Source: Gemmatimonadota bacterium
GTDB lineage: Bacteria; Gemmatimonadota; Gemmatimonadetes; Longimicrobiales; Gaopeijiaceae
DNA length: 34,620 nt
NCBI GenBank assembly: GCA_021295835.1
Contig: JAGWBP010000016.1
Span: 1-34,620, forward strand
Direction of reading: 5' to 3'
Positions 1-7,115 of the stretch are shown here, one piece after another (position 1 is the stretch's first letter; each line of letters begins with the position of its first letter). The notes under the pieces were generated by a model. The model was not told where the DNA came from. It saw nothing but the letters and a program-made list of their open reading frames with translations, and made no database searches. The position numbers were made by a program, and so were the translations under genes.

Positions 1-426
1 ATCCAGAAGCTCATCGAAGTCCGCGAAGACCTGAAGCGCCGGTTCGAGATCCTCACCTCGATCCCCGGCATCGCGAACGTCACCGCCGCAGGACTCATCA
101 CCCACATGCCCGAGCTCGGCTCGCTCACCGGCCCCCGCGCCGCCAGCCTGGCCGGGCTGGCACCGGTGACCCGCGAGTCCGGAAGCTGGAAGGGACGCAG
201 CTTCATCCAGGGCGGCAGGGAAAAGGTGCGGCGGCGGCTCTACATGCCCGCCGTCGCCGCGATCCGCTGCAACCCCCACCTCGGAGCCAAGTACGCGGCC
301 CTGCGCCACGCCGGCAAGCCCGCGAAGGTCGCCATCACCGCCATCATGAGGAAGCTCGTCGTCCTCGCCAACACCCTCGTCCAGCAGGACCGCCTCTGGA
401 CCCCGAGGCCCGAACCATCCGCCTGA
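1..426 (+). CDS. IS110-family transposase, C-terminal part (5' end outside window)
   Basis: The reading frame is open to the left edge and stops with TGA at 424-426, giving about 141 residues. It contains the C-terminal Transposase_20 (IS110/IS116/IS902) region: a helix-hairpin-helix stretch reading LTSIPGIANVTAAGLI, then LAGLAPVTRESGSWKG and RRRLYMPAVAAIRCNP. This is the usual order for the family. The N-terminal DEDD (RuvC-like) catalytic half would lie to the left and is not visible, so intactness cannot be judged. Codons end very strongly in C or G. It is convergent with the glycosyltransferase gene, whose stop lies only about 70 bases away, so the element's right end probably sits in that gap. 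Family assignment is firm; activity is unknown. Confidence 0.88.
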   Translation: MQKLIEVREDLKRRFEILTSIPGIANVTAAGLITHMPELGSLTGPRAASLAGLAPVTRESGSWKGRSFIQGGREKVRRRLYMPAVAAIRCNPHLGAKYAALRHAGKPAKVAITAIMRKLVVLANTLVQQDRLWTPRPEPSA

Positions 427-493
427 CATGCGCACTCGAACCATCATCTGCACTCCAACTCACGAAAACGATCCCTTGACAACATGGATACTG
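427..493. mobile_element. Probable right end of the IS110-type element
   Basis: These 67 bases lie between the transposase stop and the stop codon of the convergent glycosyltransferase. They are less GC-rich than the neighbouring genes and carry no ORF. IS110 elements usually have a short non-coding right end and lack classical terminal inverted repeats, so no boundary can be read directly. A TTGACA at 476-481 is present but has no convincing -10 partner. Placement of the IS end here is inference from spacing. Confidence 0.35.
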
Positions 494-1456
494 CTAGGCG
501 TCGCCATCCCGACGGCCCTTCGCCCCTAGTTTGGCCTCGCGTTCCCCGCGCATGGCGTCCAGCTCGTCGTGGACCGAGGCGATCATCTCGCCCAGAAAGC
601 CAGCGGCGAATAGGAGTGCGCCGACCGTGACCAGTAGCACGACCAGGTAGAGGAGCGGCCGGTACCCCTGCTCCAACGCAAAGCGCATGTAGAGGCCCCA
701 AAGCCCGACGAGCACCCCCGCCCCGACGAGCGCCACGCCGGGAAGCCCGAACGCCACCATCGGCTTGCGCGCCAGGCGCAGCTGGAACCAGACGGCGATC
801 AGGTCGAGCACGCCGCCGACGATCCTCCCCTTCCCAGAGTACTTGGCCACCCCGGCCTCGCGAGGGTGCAGCTCGATCTCGATCTCGGTGGCGCTGAAGC
901 CCTGCCGGTACGCCATGACCACGAAGAACCGGTGCCAGTCGTGCCGCAGACGCAGATTCGCCATCACCTCGGCCCGAAAGGCCTTCATCGAGTTGAGGTC
1001 GCTCACCGGCACCCTGAAGATCCTGCGGCTGAGCGCGTTGTAGATCGACGAGACGGTTCGCTTGCCGTACTTCCCTACCTTCCTGCCGGTGACGATGTCC
1101 CACCCCTCGTCGAGCTTGTCCAGGAAGCGCGGGATCTCATCCGGCAGGTGCTGCAGGTCGGCGTCGAAGAGAACCAGATTCCGCCTTTCGGTGGCGCGCG
1201 CGCCCGTTACAAGCGCCTCGGTCTTGCCCTGGTTGGCCCTGTGGCGCAGCACCGTTAGCGCCGACCAGTTGCGGCCGACCTTGCGGGCCAGCTCGCCGGT
1301 ACCATCGGTCGAGCCGTCGTCTACGAGCACCACCTCCCCCTCGAGTCCGTGCCGCTCGAAGGCGGCGCGCAGCTCCGCGATCAGACGCTCCACATTGGGC
1401 GCCTCGTTGAAGGCGGGCACGATAACGGCGAAGTCGCGACCGGCGGTCGACGGCAC
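494..1456 (-). CDS. Family 2 glycosyltransferase, polyprenyl-phosphate type, two C-terminal membrane helices
   Basis: A 320-residue protein with a cytoplasmic GT-A domain: VIVPAFNEAPN at 11-21, nucleotide-binding DDGST at 46-50 and metal-binding DADLQ at 98-102. Two hydrophobic segments follow at about 233-257 and 268-292. This layout is that of DPM1/GtrB/ArnC-like enzymes, which move a sugar from a nucleotide donor to a polyprenyl-phosphate lipid at the inner membrane. The sugar cannot be told from sequence. The start is a GTG one base after the rpoN stop, so it is probably translated from the end of the kds-lpt-rpoN transcript. An envelope glycan role fits the neighbours. The charged tail ends about 70 bases from an IS110 transposase, so the 3' end may have been altered by insertion. 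Confidence 0.85.
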   Translation of the reverse strand: MPSTAGRDFAVIVPAFNEAPNVERLIAELRAAFERHGLEGEVVLVDDGSTDGTGELARKVGRNWSALTVLRHRANQGKTEALVTGARATERRNLVLFDADLQHLPDEIPRFLDKLDEGWDIVTGRKVGKYGKRTVSSIYNALSRRIFRVPVSDLNSMKAFRAEVMANLRLRHDWHRFFVVMAYRQGFSATEIEIELHPREAGVAKYSGKGRIVGGVLDLIAVWFQLRLARKPMVAFGLPGVALVGAGVLVGLWGLYMRFALEQGYRPLLYLVVLLVTVGALLFAAGFLGEMIASVHDELDAMRGEREAKLGAKGRRDGDA

Positions 1457-1457
1457 G

Positions 1458-2867
1458 CTAGAAGCGCTTCCTCATGCGGGCGGATAGGATGCCGAGCTGG
1501 TCGCGATACTTGGCAACGGTGCGACGCGCGATCTTGATCCCCTCGCTCTTGAGGAGGTTCACGATCGCCTGGTCGCTGAGCGGCCTTTGCGGGTCCTCGT
1601 CCGATACCAGGTTGGCCACCAGCGCCTGTACTCCGCGCGTCGAGATGTCGGCCCCGGTCACGGTGGGGAGCCCCGCCGAGAAGAAAAATCGAAGGGGGTA
1701 TACGCCCGCTGGAGTCTGCACGTACTTGTCGTGTGTTACTCTCGACACGGTCGACTCCGCCATCTTGATGTGGTCTGCCACCTCGCGCAGCGTCAGCGGC
1801 CTGAGGTGCTGGACCCCTTTCTCGAAGAAGTTGGCCTGCTTGGCCACGATGAAGCGCACGACCCTCAGCATCGTCTGGCGGCGCTGCTCGATCGCCTGGA
1901 TCAGCCACTGGGCGCCATTCAGCTTGTTTGCGATGAACTCCTTGTTGCGCCCGACGAAGTTGGCGCGGTCGGCGACTACATCGCGGTACGACTGCGAGAG
2001 GCGCAGCCGGGGCAACCCCGCGTCGTTCACGAAGACGACGTACTCGCCGCCAATCATCTCCACGGCGAGATCGGGAATCACGTATTCGTCGGGATCGTCG
2101 GAGTAGCGCCTCCCGGGCTTGGGATCGAGCTTGGCGACCTCGTCGGCTACGTCCTGCACCTCCCTGGGTGAAATGCCGAGCAGCTCGGCGACCTCATGCC
2201 ACCTGCGGCCGACCAGGGCGTCGAAGTGGCGATCGACGACCCGGAAGGCGAGCGAGTCACCCCGCTCCAGCCGGTCCAGCTGAATGAGCAGGCACTCGCG
2301 GAGATCACGGGCTCCCACGCCAGGCGGATCCAGCGACTGGATCAGGCGCAGCACCTTATCGACTTCGGCCAGGACGCCCCCCTCCGACTGCCCGTCGCCC
2401 ACACCCCCGGCTACCTCCTCGAGCGTGCACGAGAGAATCCCGGCGTCGTCGATATTGCCGACGATCTCCTCTGCGATCTGTTGCTGGCGCTCGCCTAGCT
2501 GGAGCAGGCCGAGCTGGTCGGTCAGGTGATCGCGCAGGTTCCGAGCGTTGACGACTATCGGCTCCAGGTACTCGCGGGGCTCGTAGGGAGTTCGCGGACC
2601 CTCCGGATCGTCTCCGAGCATGAGCTCGTCCCAGTCGATCTCGTCGTCCTCCGGGGATTCATCGTCGGATTCGCCCGCCTCGTCGTCGTCCGCGTCCGCC
2701 TCCAGCAGCTCCAGGAAGGGGTTCTCGGCGAGCTCCTGCACGAGGTGTGACTGCAGCTCGACGAGCGGCATGTAGAGCATATCCATCGCCTGGTAGAGGC
2801 GCGGATTGATCGTGGGCCGCTGCCTAAGGCTGGTATCGGTGAAGAGTCCCGTCTTGGCCTGGCTCAC
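1458..2867 (-). CDS. rpoN: RNA polymerase sigma-54 factor RpoN
   Basis: A 469-residue protein with all sigma-54 regions. Region I at about 10-55 includes RLYQAMDMLYMPLVELQ and ELAENPFLELLE and contacts the activator ATPase. A strongly acidic linker follows at about 56-90, then the core-binding domain. The helix-turn-helix reads LTLREVADHIKMAESTVSRV. The diagnostic RpoN box ARRTVAKYR lies at 447-455 and reads the -24 promoter element. It directs transcription from -24/-12 promoters and needs an AAA+ activator; none is in this window. The start is GTG at 2865-2867, 42 bases beyond the lptB stop. Location directly after lptB matches the common lptB-rpoN order in diderm bacteria. The usual hibernation-factor gene does not follow; a glycosyltransferase does. 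Confidence 0.97.
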   Translation of the reverse strand: MSQAKTGLFTDTSLRQRPTINPRLYQAMDMLYMPLVELQSHLVQELAENPFLELLEADADDDEAGESDDESPEDDEIDWDELMLGDDPEGPRTPYEPREYLEPIVVNARNLRDHLTDQLGLLQLGERQQQIAEEIVGNIDDAGILSCTLEEVAGGVGDGQSEGGVLAEVDKVLRLIQSLDPPGVGARDLRECLLIQLDRLERGDSLAFRVVDRHFDALVGRRWHEVAELLGISPREVQDVADEVAKLDPKPGRRYSDDPDEYVIPDLAVEMIGGEYVVFVNDAGLPRLRLSQSYRDVVADRANFVGRNKEFIANKLNGAQWLIQAIEQRRQTMLRVVRFIVAKQANFFEKGVQHLRPLTLREVADHIKMAESTVSRVTHDKYVQTPAGVYPLRFFFSAGLPTVTGADISTRGVQALVANLVSDEDPQRPLSDQAIVNLLKSEGIKIARRTVAKYRDQLGILSARMRKRF

Positions 2868-2909
2868 GTAGGCGGCCCCCAGGCCAGCGGCAGTGGGCGG
2901 ACCACCAAC

Positions 2910-3791
2910 TCAGGCCCCGGGCGGCGCGTACCTCGACCTCATGCGCTCGGTCAGCGACGGACCCAGGTACAGCTCGGCCACCTCGTCGCTCCACACCAGG
3001 TCGGAGACGGTGCCGCTGACGCGGATCTCGCCTTCGTACATGATGTAGGCGCGGTCGACGATCTCCAGCGTCTGCTCGACGCTGTGGTCGGAGATGATGA
3101 CGCCGATTCCGCGAGTCTTCAGCTGGGCCACGATCTCCTGGATGTCGTGCAGCGCGATTGGGTCGATGCCGGCGAACGGCTCGTCGAGGAGCATGAACTT
3201 GGGGCGCTGCACGAGGGCGCGGGTGATCTCGAGCCGGCGGCGCTCTCCTCCCGAGAGCGAGAAGGCCTTGGCACCACGAAGGTGCGCGATCGAGAGCTCG
3301 TCCAGGAGCTCGTCCAGCCTGGCCGCCCGCTCCTTGCGGGTGAGTGGCAGCGTCTCGAGGATCGACATGACGTTGTCGGCGACGGTCAGCCGCCGAAACA
3401 CCGACGGCTCCTGCGCCAGGTAGCCAACCCCCATCCGCGCCCGCCTGTACATCGGCACCGAGGTCAGCTCGGCGTCGTCGAGGAAGACCTTGCCCCCGTC
3501 TGGCCCGATCAGCCCGACGAGCATGTAGAAGGTGGTGGTCTTCCCCGCCCCGTTGGGACCGAGGAGAGCGACGATCTCCCCCTGCTCGACCTGAATGTCC
3601 ACCTCAGCCACCACCCGCCTCTTCTTGTAGACCTTGGTGAGGGACTGGCCCCGGAGCACCGAGACCGGTTCATCCGACTCAGGCTCCTCCGCGACGACCG
3701 GAAGTGCGACCTCGATGGGCTCGACGTAGGTGGTGTCGCCATCCTGCGACGCCTCGCCGACGGTCGCCGGTGCGCCCTCCTGTCCGCTCAT
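2910..3791 (-). CDS. lptB: LPS export ABC transporter ATP-binding protein LptB, with N-terminal extension
   Basis: This ATPase powers LptFG-driven extraction of lipopolysaccharide from the inner membrane. Visible motifs are Walker A GPNGAGKTT from residue 78, Q-loop Gln127 in YLAQEPSVF, signature LSGGE at 179-183, Walker B FMLLDE at 199-204 and switch His236 in SDHSVEQTL. The ABC domain starts only near residue 45. The first 45 or so residues are acidic and low in complexity, whereas LptB normally begins almost at the ABC fold. The ATG start lies in an ATGA overlap with the lptA-like stop (3788-3791) and has GAGGA about 8 bases upstream, so the long form is supported. Its partners lptFG are not in the window. 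Confidence 0.95.
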   Translation of the reverse strand: MSGQEGAPATVGEASQDGDTTYVEPIEVALPVVAEEPESDEPVSVLRGQSLTKVYKKRRVVAEVDIQVEQGEIVALLGPNGAGKTTTFYMLVGLIGPDGGKVFLDDAELTSVPMYRRARMGVGYLAQEPSVFRRLTVADNVMSILETLPLTRKERAARLDELLDELSIAHLRGAKAFSLSGGERRRLEITRALVQRPKFMLLDEPFAGIDPIALHDIQEIVAQLKTRGIGVIISDHSVEQTLEIVDRAYIMYEGEIRVSGTVSDLVWSDEVAELYLGPSLTERMRSRYAPPGA

Positions 3792-5725
3792 CGGCGTGTC
3801 CTCGACCGGGATCGAGGCGACCGCGACCGCCGCCCGTACGGAGATGGAACATGATTGTCGTTGACGCCAGTCGCACCACCTGGGCTAGAGTCTGCCTCTA
3901 GCGAGAGCGAGTCGGCTCCCGGGAGCGAGTCTTCGGCTCCAATCAGCGAATCGGCTCTCGGGAGCGAGTCTTCGGCTCCAATCAGCGAGTCCAGCGGGAG
4001 CGAGTCGGGAGCGAGCTCGGTCGAGTCGGGCGGGATAGGCTCGAAGTGATATCCCACCGTGCGGCCCTCAATCTCCATCCTGACCACCTGGCGGCCCTCC
4101 ATGTGCACAGTGACTTGATCCCCGCTTACGTAGTGTAACGCGGGCGGGCGCGCCTCCTCCTCTTCGTCGGCCGGCGGGATGTCGGGTGCATCGAGATCCG
4201 AGGCCAGCACCGAGTCCGGATCCGGGTCTGCATCCTGTGCCGGCTCGGACGCGACCCTGTACAGGGTGCGGGCATTCGTGGTCGCGGTGATCGTCTCAAG
4301 CCGCACCTCGCCGTAGCCAATCGTAGCGCCTTGGGCCTCCTCCCCGCCGGAGTCCGCCGGGAGGAAGCTCGCCACTATCCTCTCGCCCTCGATCCAATCC
4401 CTGGCCGCGATCTCGGGAAGCTCCCATTCGACGTCGGAGCGCACGGGCTCGTCGGAGAGGACTGCCTCCGCCCGTGCGCCCCGGAACGCAGTGACGGACT
4501 CGAGCACCCGGCCCGGCGAGAGCACCTCGATCGAGTCGCCCGTCAGGTCGAAGTCGGCGGCTCTGACAAGGGAGCGAGGCCACACCGCCTGGGGAGGCAA
4601 GTCGGGTGCGTCCTCTCCCCCCCTCTCCCTGAGGAGCTCGAGGGCCCGCTCCGCATCGCCAGTGGTCAGGCCGGTCGTGTCCAACTCCTCGGCTCCTGGG
4701 CCGGGCAGCGGCACCGGCTCGGGGATGGCCACGATGCGGTCCACCTGCCCTTCGGCCAGGAATAGGCGAATCGAGGGTGCCCGCATCAGCACCTGGTCGC
4801 CGTTGAGCTCGGCGTCGCCGTGCGCCACGATCTCCTCGCTGAGGCCCGTCGTAGGCGATACCGAGATCGCCGCACCCCGCAGCTCGAACCCCCGGTCAAC
4901 CACCCGGGAGCCGCCGAAAATCAGCATGGCGCCGACCTCCTGGTCGTAGTCGAGCGAATCTCCGGTCGCCTGAAGCGAGTCGCGCGTCACAACCACGCCA
5001 CCCCCGGCCCGGAAGTAGCGGCGCCCGTCGATGTAGAGGCGGGGTGCCTCGACGAGATAGGGATGGGGCACGACTGGGTCGACCTGCGGCTTGCTGGCCG
5101 CGGGGTCTCTCCCGACCTTCCTTCCGGCGGAGCCGTAGCCGCTGTCGGAATCCGCATCCATCCCTCCTTGTTCCGTGCTGTCGACCCGGGCGTCGGCCGC
5201 GGCGACGGACTCGGCCGGCGGCGGGGCAGCGGGCCTCGGCGCTGGCCTCACGACGGCGCGGGGACTGCCGCCCTGCACCCTTATCCGGTCCAGCTTCCGG
5301 TAGCGCGACTTGCGCTGGAAGAACAGCGAGTCCCCTCTCAGGACGGCCCCGCTCCCCCGATCGGTCAGCACCACGCGCGACCACGCCCGCATCTCGCTGC
5401 TGGTGCCGAAGTAGTACGCGGTGTCGGATCTGAGCTCCGTGTCGGCATCCTCGTACCGAACCCGCCTGACGAGCTTGACGCTTCCACTGTGCTCCCACAC
5501 CACCGCAGAGTCGGACCTAATGCGCGTGCCATCGGCGCACCTGTAGTCGATGCCGCCCGACGCGCGGTGGTTGTAGTGGACGGAGTCCGCCCGGGTGCTG
5601 ACGGTGTAGCCCCCGACACGGGCCAGACTGCACTCCCACTCCCCCTCCTGGGGCTGTGCGGCGGCGATTCCGGGACAGAGAGAGGGCGCGGCGAGCACCG
5701 CCGCCCAGAGGGCCATCCGCGTCAT
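3788..5725 (-). CDS. lptA: Large OstA/LptA-type periplasmic LPS-transport protein with repeat-rich tail
   Basis: A 645-residue protein with a Sec signal peptide (MTRMALWAAVLAAPSLCPGI, cleavage near AAA-QP about residue 24). Two regions have the alternating beta pattern of OstA domains: about 38-160 (ADSVHYNHRASGG, RSDTAYYFGTS, LRGDSLFFQ) and about 222-345 (YLVEAPRLYIDG, VVVTRDSLQATGDSLDYD, MLIFGGSRV). A Pro/Ala-rich linker joins them and a third, less clear beta-rich part follows. E. coli LptA is only about 185 residues. The tail (about 565-630) is Asp-Ser-Leu rich, with a 13-residue tandem repeat, and ends in an Arg/Ser-rich stretch. Position between lptC and lptB, with ATGA overlaps at both ends, supports the periplasmic bridge role. 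The extra domains have no role I can name. Confidence 0.82.
   Translation of the reverse strand: MTRMALWAAVLAAPSLCPGIAAAQPQEGEWECSLARVGGYTVSTRADSVHYNHRASGGIDYRCADGTRIRSDSAVVWEHSGSVKLVRRVRYEDADTELRSDTAYYFGTSSEMRAWSRVVLTDRGSGAVLRGDSLFFQRKSRYRKLDRIRVQGGSPRAVVRPAPRPAAPPPAESVAAADARVDSTEQGGMDADSDSGYGSAGRKVGRDPAASKPQVDPVVPHPYLVEAPRLYIDGRRYFRAGGGVVVTRDSLQATGDSLDYDQEVGAMLIFGGSRVVDRGFELRGAAISVSPTTGLSEEIVAHGDAELNGDQVLMRAPSIRLFLAEGQVDRIVAIPEPVPLPGPGAEELDTTGLTTGDAERALELLRERGGEDAPDLPPQAVWPRSLVRAADFDLTGDSIEVLSPGRVLESVTAFRGARAEAVLSDEPVRSDVEWELPEIAARDWIEGERIVASFLPADSGGEEAQGATIGYGEVRLETITATTNARTLYRVASEPAQDADPDPDSVLASDLDAPDIPPADEEEEARPPALHYVSGDQVTVHMEGRQVVRMEIEGRTVGYHFEPIPPDSTELAPDSLPLDSLIGAEDSLPRADSLIGAEDSLPGADSLSLEADSSPGGATGVNDNHVPSPYGRRSRSPRSRSRTRR
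3911..3988 (-). repeat. Two tandem 39-base repeats inside the lptA-like gene
   Basis: Units 3911-3949 and 3950-3988 are identical at 37 of 39 positions; the differences are at unit positions 1 and 9. Each encodes 13 residues (SLIGAEDSLPRAD and SLIGAEDSLPGAD, residues 580-605), so copy-number change keeps the frame. Degenerate Asp-Ser-Leu units flank them on both sides. The near-identity points to recent duplication. Confidence 0.9.
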
Positions 5726-6315
5726 TGCCCTGGACAGTCCCCCTCCTTGGTCCGCCAGACTTTCACCTCCCGGAAGGACATGTCAGCCTCGAAACGGCTC
5801 CCCTCTATTTCACAGCCCGCCTCGCGCATCACAACCGGCCTATTGCTCCAGATCAGGTCGCGGAGGGTCGAAATGAGGAGCTCGTCGCTCCGGATCTCGC
5901 GATCCTGGTCCGGGATCCTGAGCACCGCGTTGCCGATGGCGACAAGCTCGGCTTCGCTCCTGGACTCGGTGGGCGGGCGGTTGGGGCCCTGAAGGCGTCC
6001 GCGCTCGGCCGTTATCGTCGCCTGCGCCTCCCCCGTCCCATCCGCGAAGACTCGGAGCGAGAAGCCAATCGCCCAGGTGTGCAAGGAGTCCCGCCAGCCG
6101 AAGAGGCTGTCCGCTGCCAGGATGGCCTCGCGAACGCCATCTGTCGTCAGCGTGTGGGAGACCCCGTACAGCACCTCGTCCGCGTTCAGCTCCTCAAATC
6201 CAGTCGCGGCGGTCTCCCTCGCATCGTCGAAGCAACCGGCGGCCGCTACGGCCAGCGCCACGCCCGCGAAGGCGCACCGCAGGGGCGATTCGGCGAGACG
6301 CCCTACTCCGGTCAC
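5722..6315 (-). CDS. lptC: LptC-like LPS export protein, predicted lipoprotein
   Basis: LptC receives lipopolysaccharide from LptBFG and hands it to LptA. This 197-residue protein begins with a hydrophobic signal (ending ALAVAAAGC, Cys28) that looks like a lipobox, instead of the single membrane helix of E. coli LptC. The body has the OstA-like strand pattern typical of LptC, for example TAERGRLQG, RSDELLISTLRD and IEGSRFEADMSFREVKV near the end. The open frame runs far upstream, but the GTG at 6313-6315 is the right start: it precedes the signal peptide directly and forms a GTGA overlap with the last codons of the kdsD remnant. The stop overlaps the lptA start (ATGA, 5722-5725). LptC identity rests on fold pattern plus position. 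Confidence 0.85.
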   Translation of the reverse strand: MTGVGRLAESPLRCAFAGVALAVAAAGCFDDARETAATGFEELNADEVLYGVSHTLTTDGVREAILAADSLFGWRDSLHTWAIGFSLRVFADGTGEAQATITAERGRLQGPNRPPTESRSEAELVAIGNAVLRIPDQDREIRSDELLISTLRDLIWSNRPVVMREAGCEIEGSRFEADMSFREVKVWRTKEGDCPGQ

Positions 6316-6566
6316 GCTGTCCCCGCCCCGAGCAGATCGTCCGGATGGACGCCGCCCACGAGCGCACCCTCGCTCACGGCCACTATCGCCATTGTTTCCC
6401 ACTCCCTTGACTGCGCGCACGACCGCGAAGCCCAGACTGGTCCGGGGACGCGATCTTCGGTGCGCGGGTGATGACGTCGGAGACCGGGGGGTCGGGCTTG
6501 TCCCCGGTCCGCTCCATGAATCTGGCAAGATCGCCCACGGTTCTGAAGCCGGTCCGCAGTCGTCGC
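6312..6566 (-). pseudogene. kdsD: Remnant of kdsD/kpsF (arabinose-5-phosphate isomerase), only the frameshifted CBS tail left
   Basis: Between the kdsC stop and lptC lie pieces of a KdsD C-terminal CBS pair in different frames. Frame one (stop at 6383) reads GFRTVGDLARFMERTGD, then PVSDVITRAPKIASPD, matching the GIFTDGDLRR...VMT pattern of the first CBS motif. A second frame ends MAIVAVSEGALVGG then VHPDDLLGAGTA with TGA at 6312-6314, matching the usual LVGVLHxHDLLRAG end of KdsD. At least one frameshift lies between them, around 6385-6435. The catalytic SIS domain, normally about 200 residues, is absent altogether. The TGA overlaps the lptC GTG (GTGA), as expected of a former operon member. 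KdsD makes arabinose-5-phosphate, the substrate of KdsA, so a working copy is expected elsewhere. Confidence 0.7.
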
Positions 6567-7115
6567 TCAGCCGCCTCGGCGGCGACAGTACTCGCCGACA
6601 AGCCCGTCCCACTCTCCTCGGGCCCGCAGCAGCGCCTCCGAGAACTCCCTTGCGGCGCCCCTCCCCCCCTCCCTGGAGCTGCACCACGACGCTGAGGCTT
6701 GAACTTCGGGCACGGCGTTGGCCACGGTGGCCCCCAGTGCCGCACGCCGCAGAAGCGGCAGGTCGGGGAGGTCGTCGCCCACAACCGCAACCTCGTCCCA
6801 CGAGAGCAGCCACCCACGGAGCATTTCCTCGAGGACTGGCATCTTGTCGGCGCCGGGCACCTGATGTACGTCCTCTATTCCCAGATCGGCAGCTCTGAGG
6901 TCGGTCGCCCTTGACACGCGCCCGGAGAGGAGTGCGACTCGGATCCCGGCCGCCTGAAGGAGCTTGACCCCTATGCTGTCCTGCACGTCGAATCGCTTGA
7001 GCTCGATCGCCTGGCCGGGTGCCGTCCCCATGTAGATGCCTCCGTCGGTCAGCACTCCATCCACGTCGAGCACCACGAGCCGTATTCGGCGGGCGACCGC
7101 CCTGTCAATCGTCAC
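6567..7115 (-). CDS. kdsC: 3-deoxy-D-manno-octulosonate 8-phosphate phosphatase KdsC
   Basis: A HAD-family phosphatase of 182 residues that removes phosphate from Kdo-8-P to give Kdo. Motif I LDVDGVLTDG carries the nucleophile Asp17 and Asp19, motif II is LLSGR at 62-66, Lys91 is the likely motif III lysine, and motif IV VVGDDLPDLP carries Asp114/Asp115. Length matches the family (E. coli 188). The open frame extends much further upstream, but that part overlaps kdsA and does not resemble KdsC. The GTG at 7113-7115 is preceded by GGGAG about 7 bases away and overlaps the kdsA 3' end by 11 bases, suggesting coupled translation. Confidence 0.95.
   Translation of the reverse strand: MTIDRAVARRIRLVVLDVDGVLTDGGIYMGTAPGQAIELKRFDVQDSIGVKLLQAAGIRVALLSGRVSRATDLRAADLGIEDVHQVPGADKMPVLEEMLRGWLLSWDEVAVVGDDLPDLPLLRRAALGATVANAVPEVQASASWCSSREGGRGAAREFSEALLRARGEWDGLVGEYCRRRGG

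Noticed and set aside
476..481. TTGACA considered as a -35 promoter element
   Set aside because: No -10-like sequence at 16-18 bases, and the only downstream gene on that strand would be antisense to the glycosyltransferase.
4820..5992. 390-residue + strand ORF opposite the lptA-like gene
   Set aside because: It is antisense to a gene with signal peptide, OstA-like strands and ATGA junctions. Its Arg/Pro/Gly/Val-rich sequence shows no motif and is typical of GC-rich shadow frames.
5722..6813. 363-residue version of the LptC ORF
   Set aside because: The first 166 residues shadow kdsC and the kdsD remnant; a lipoprotein signal begins right after the GTG at 6,313-6,315.
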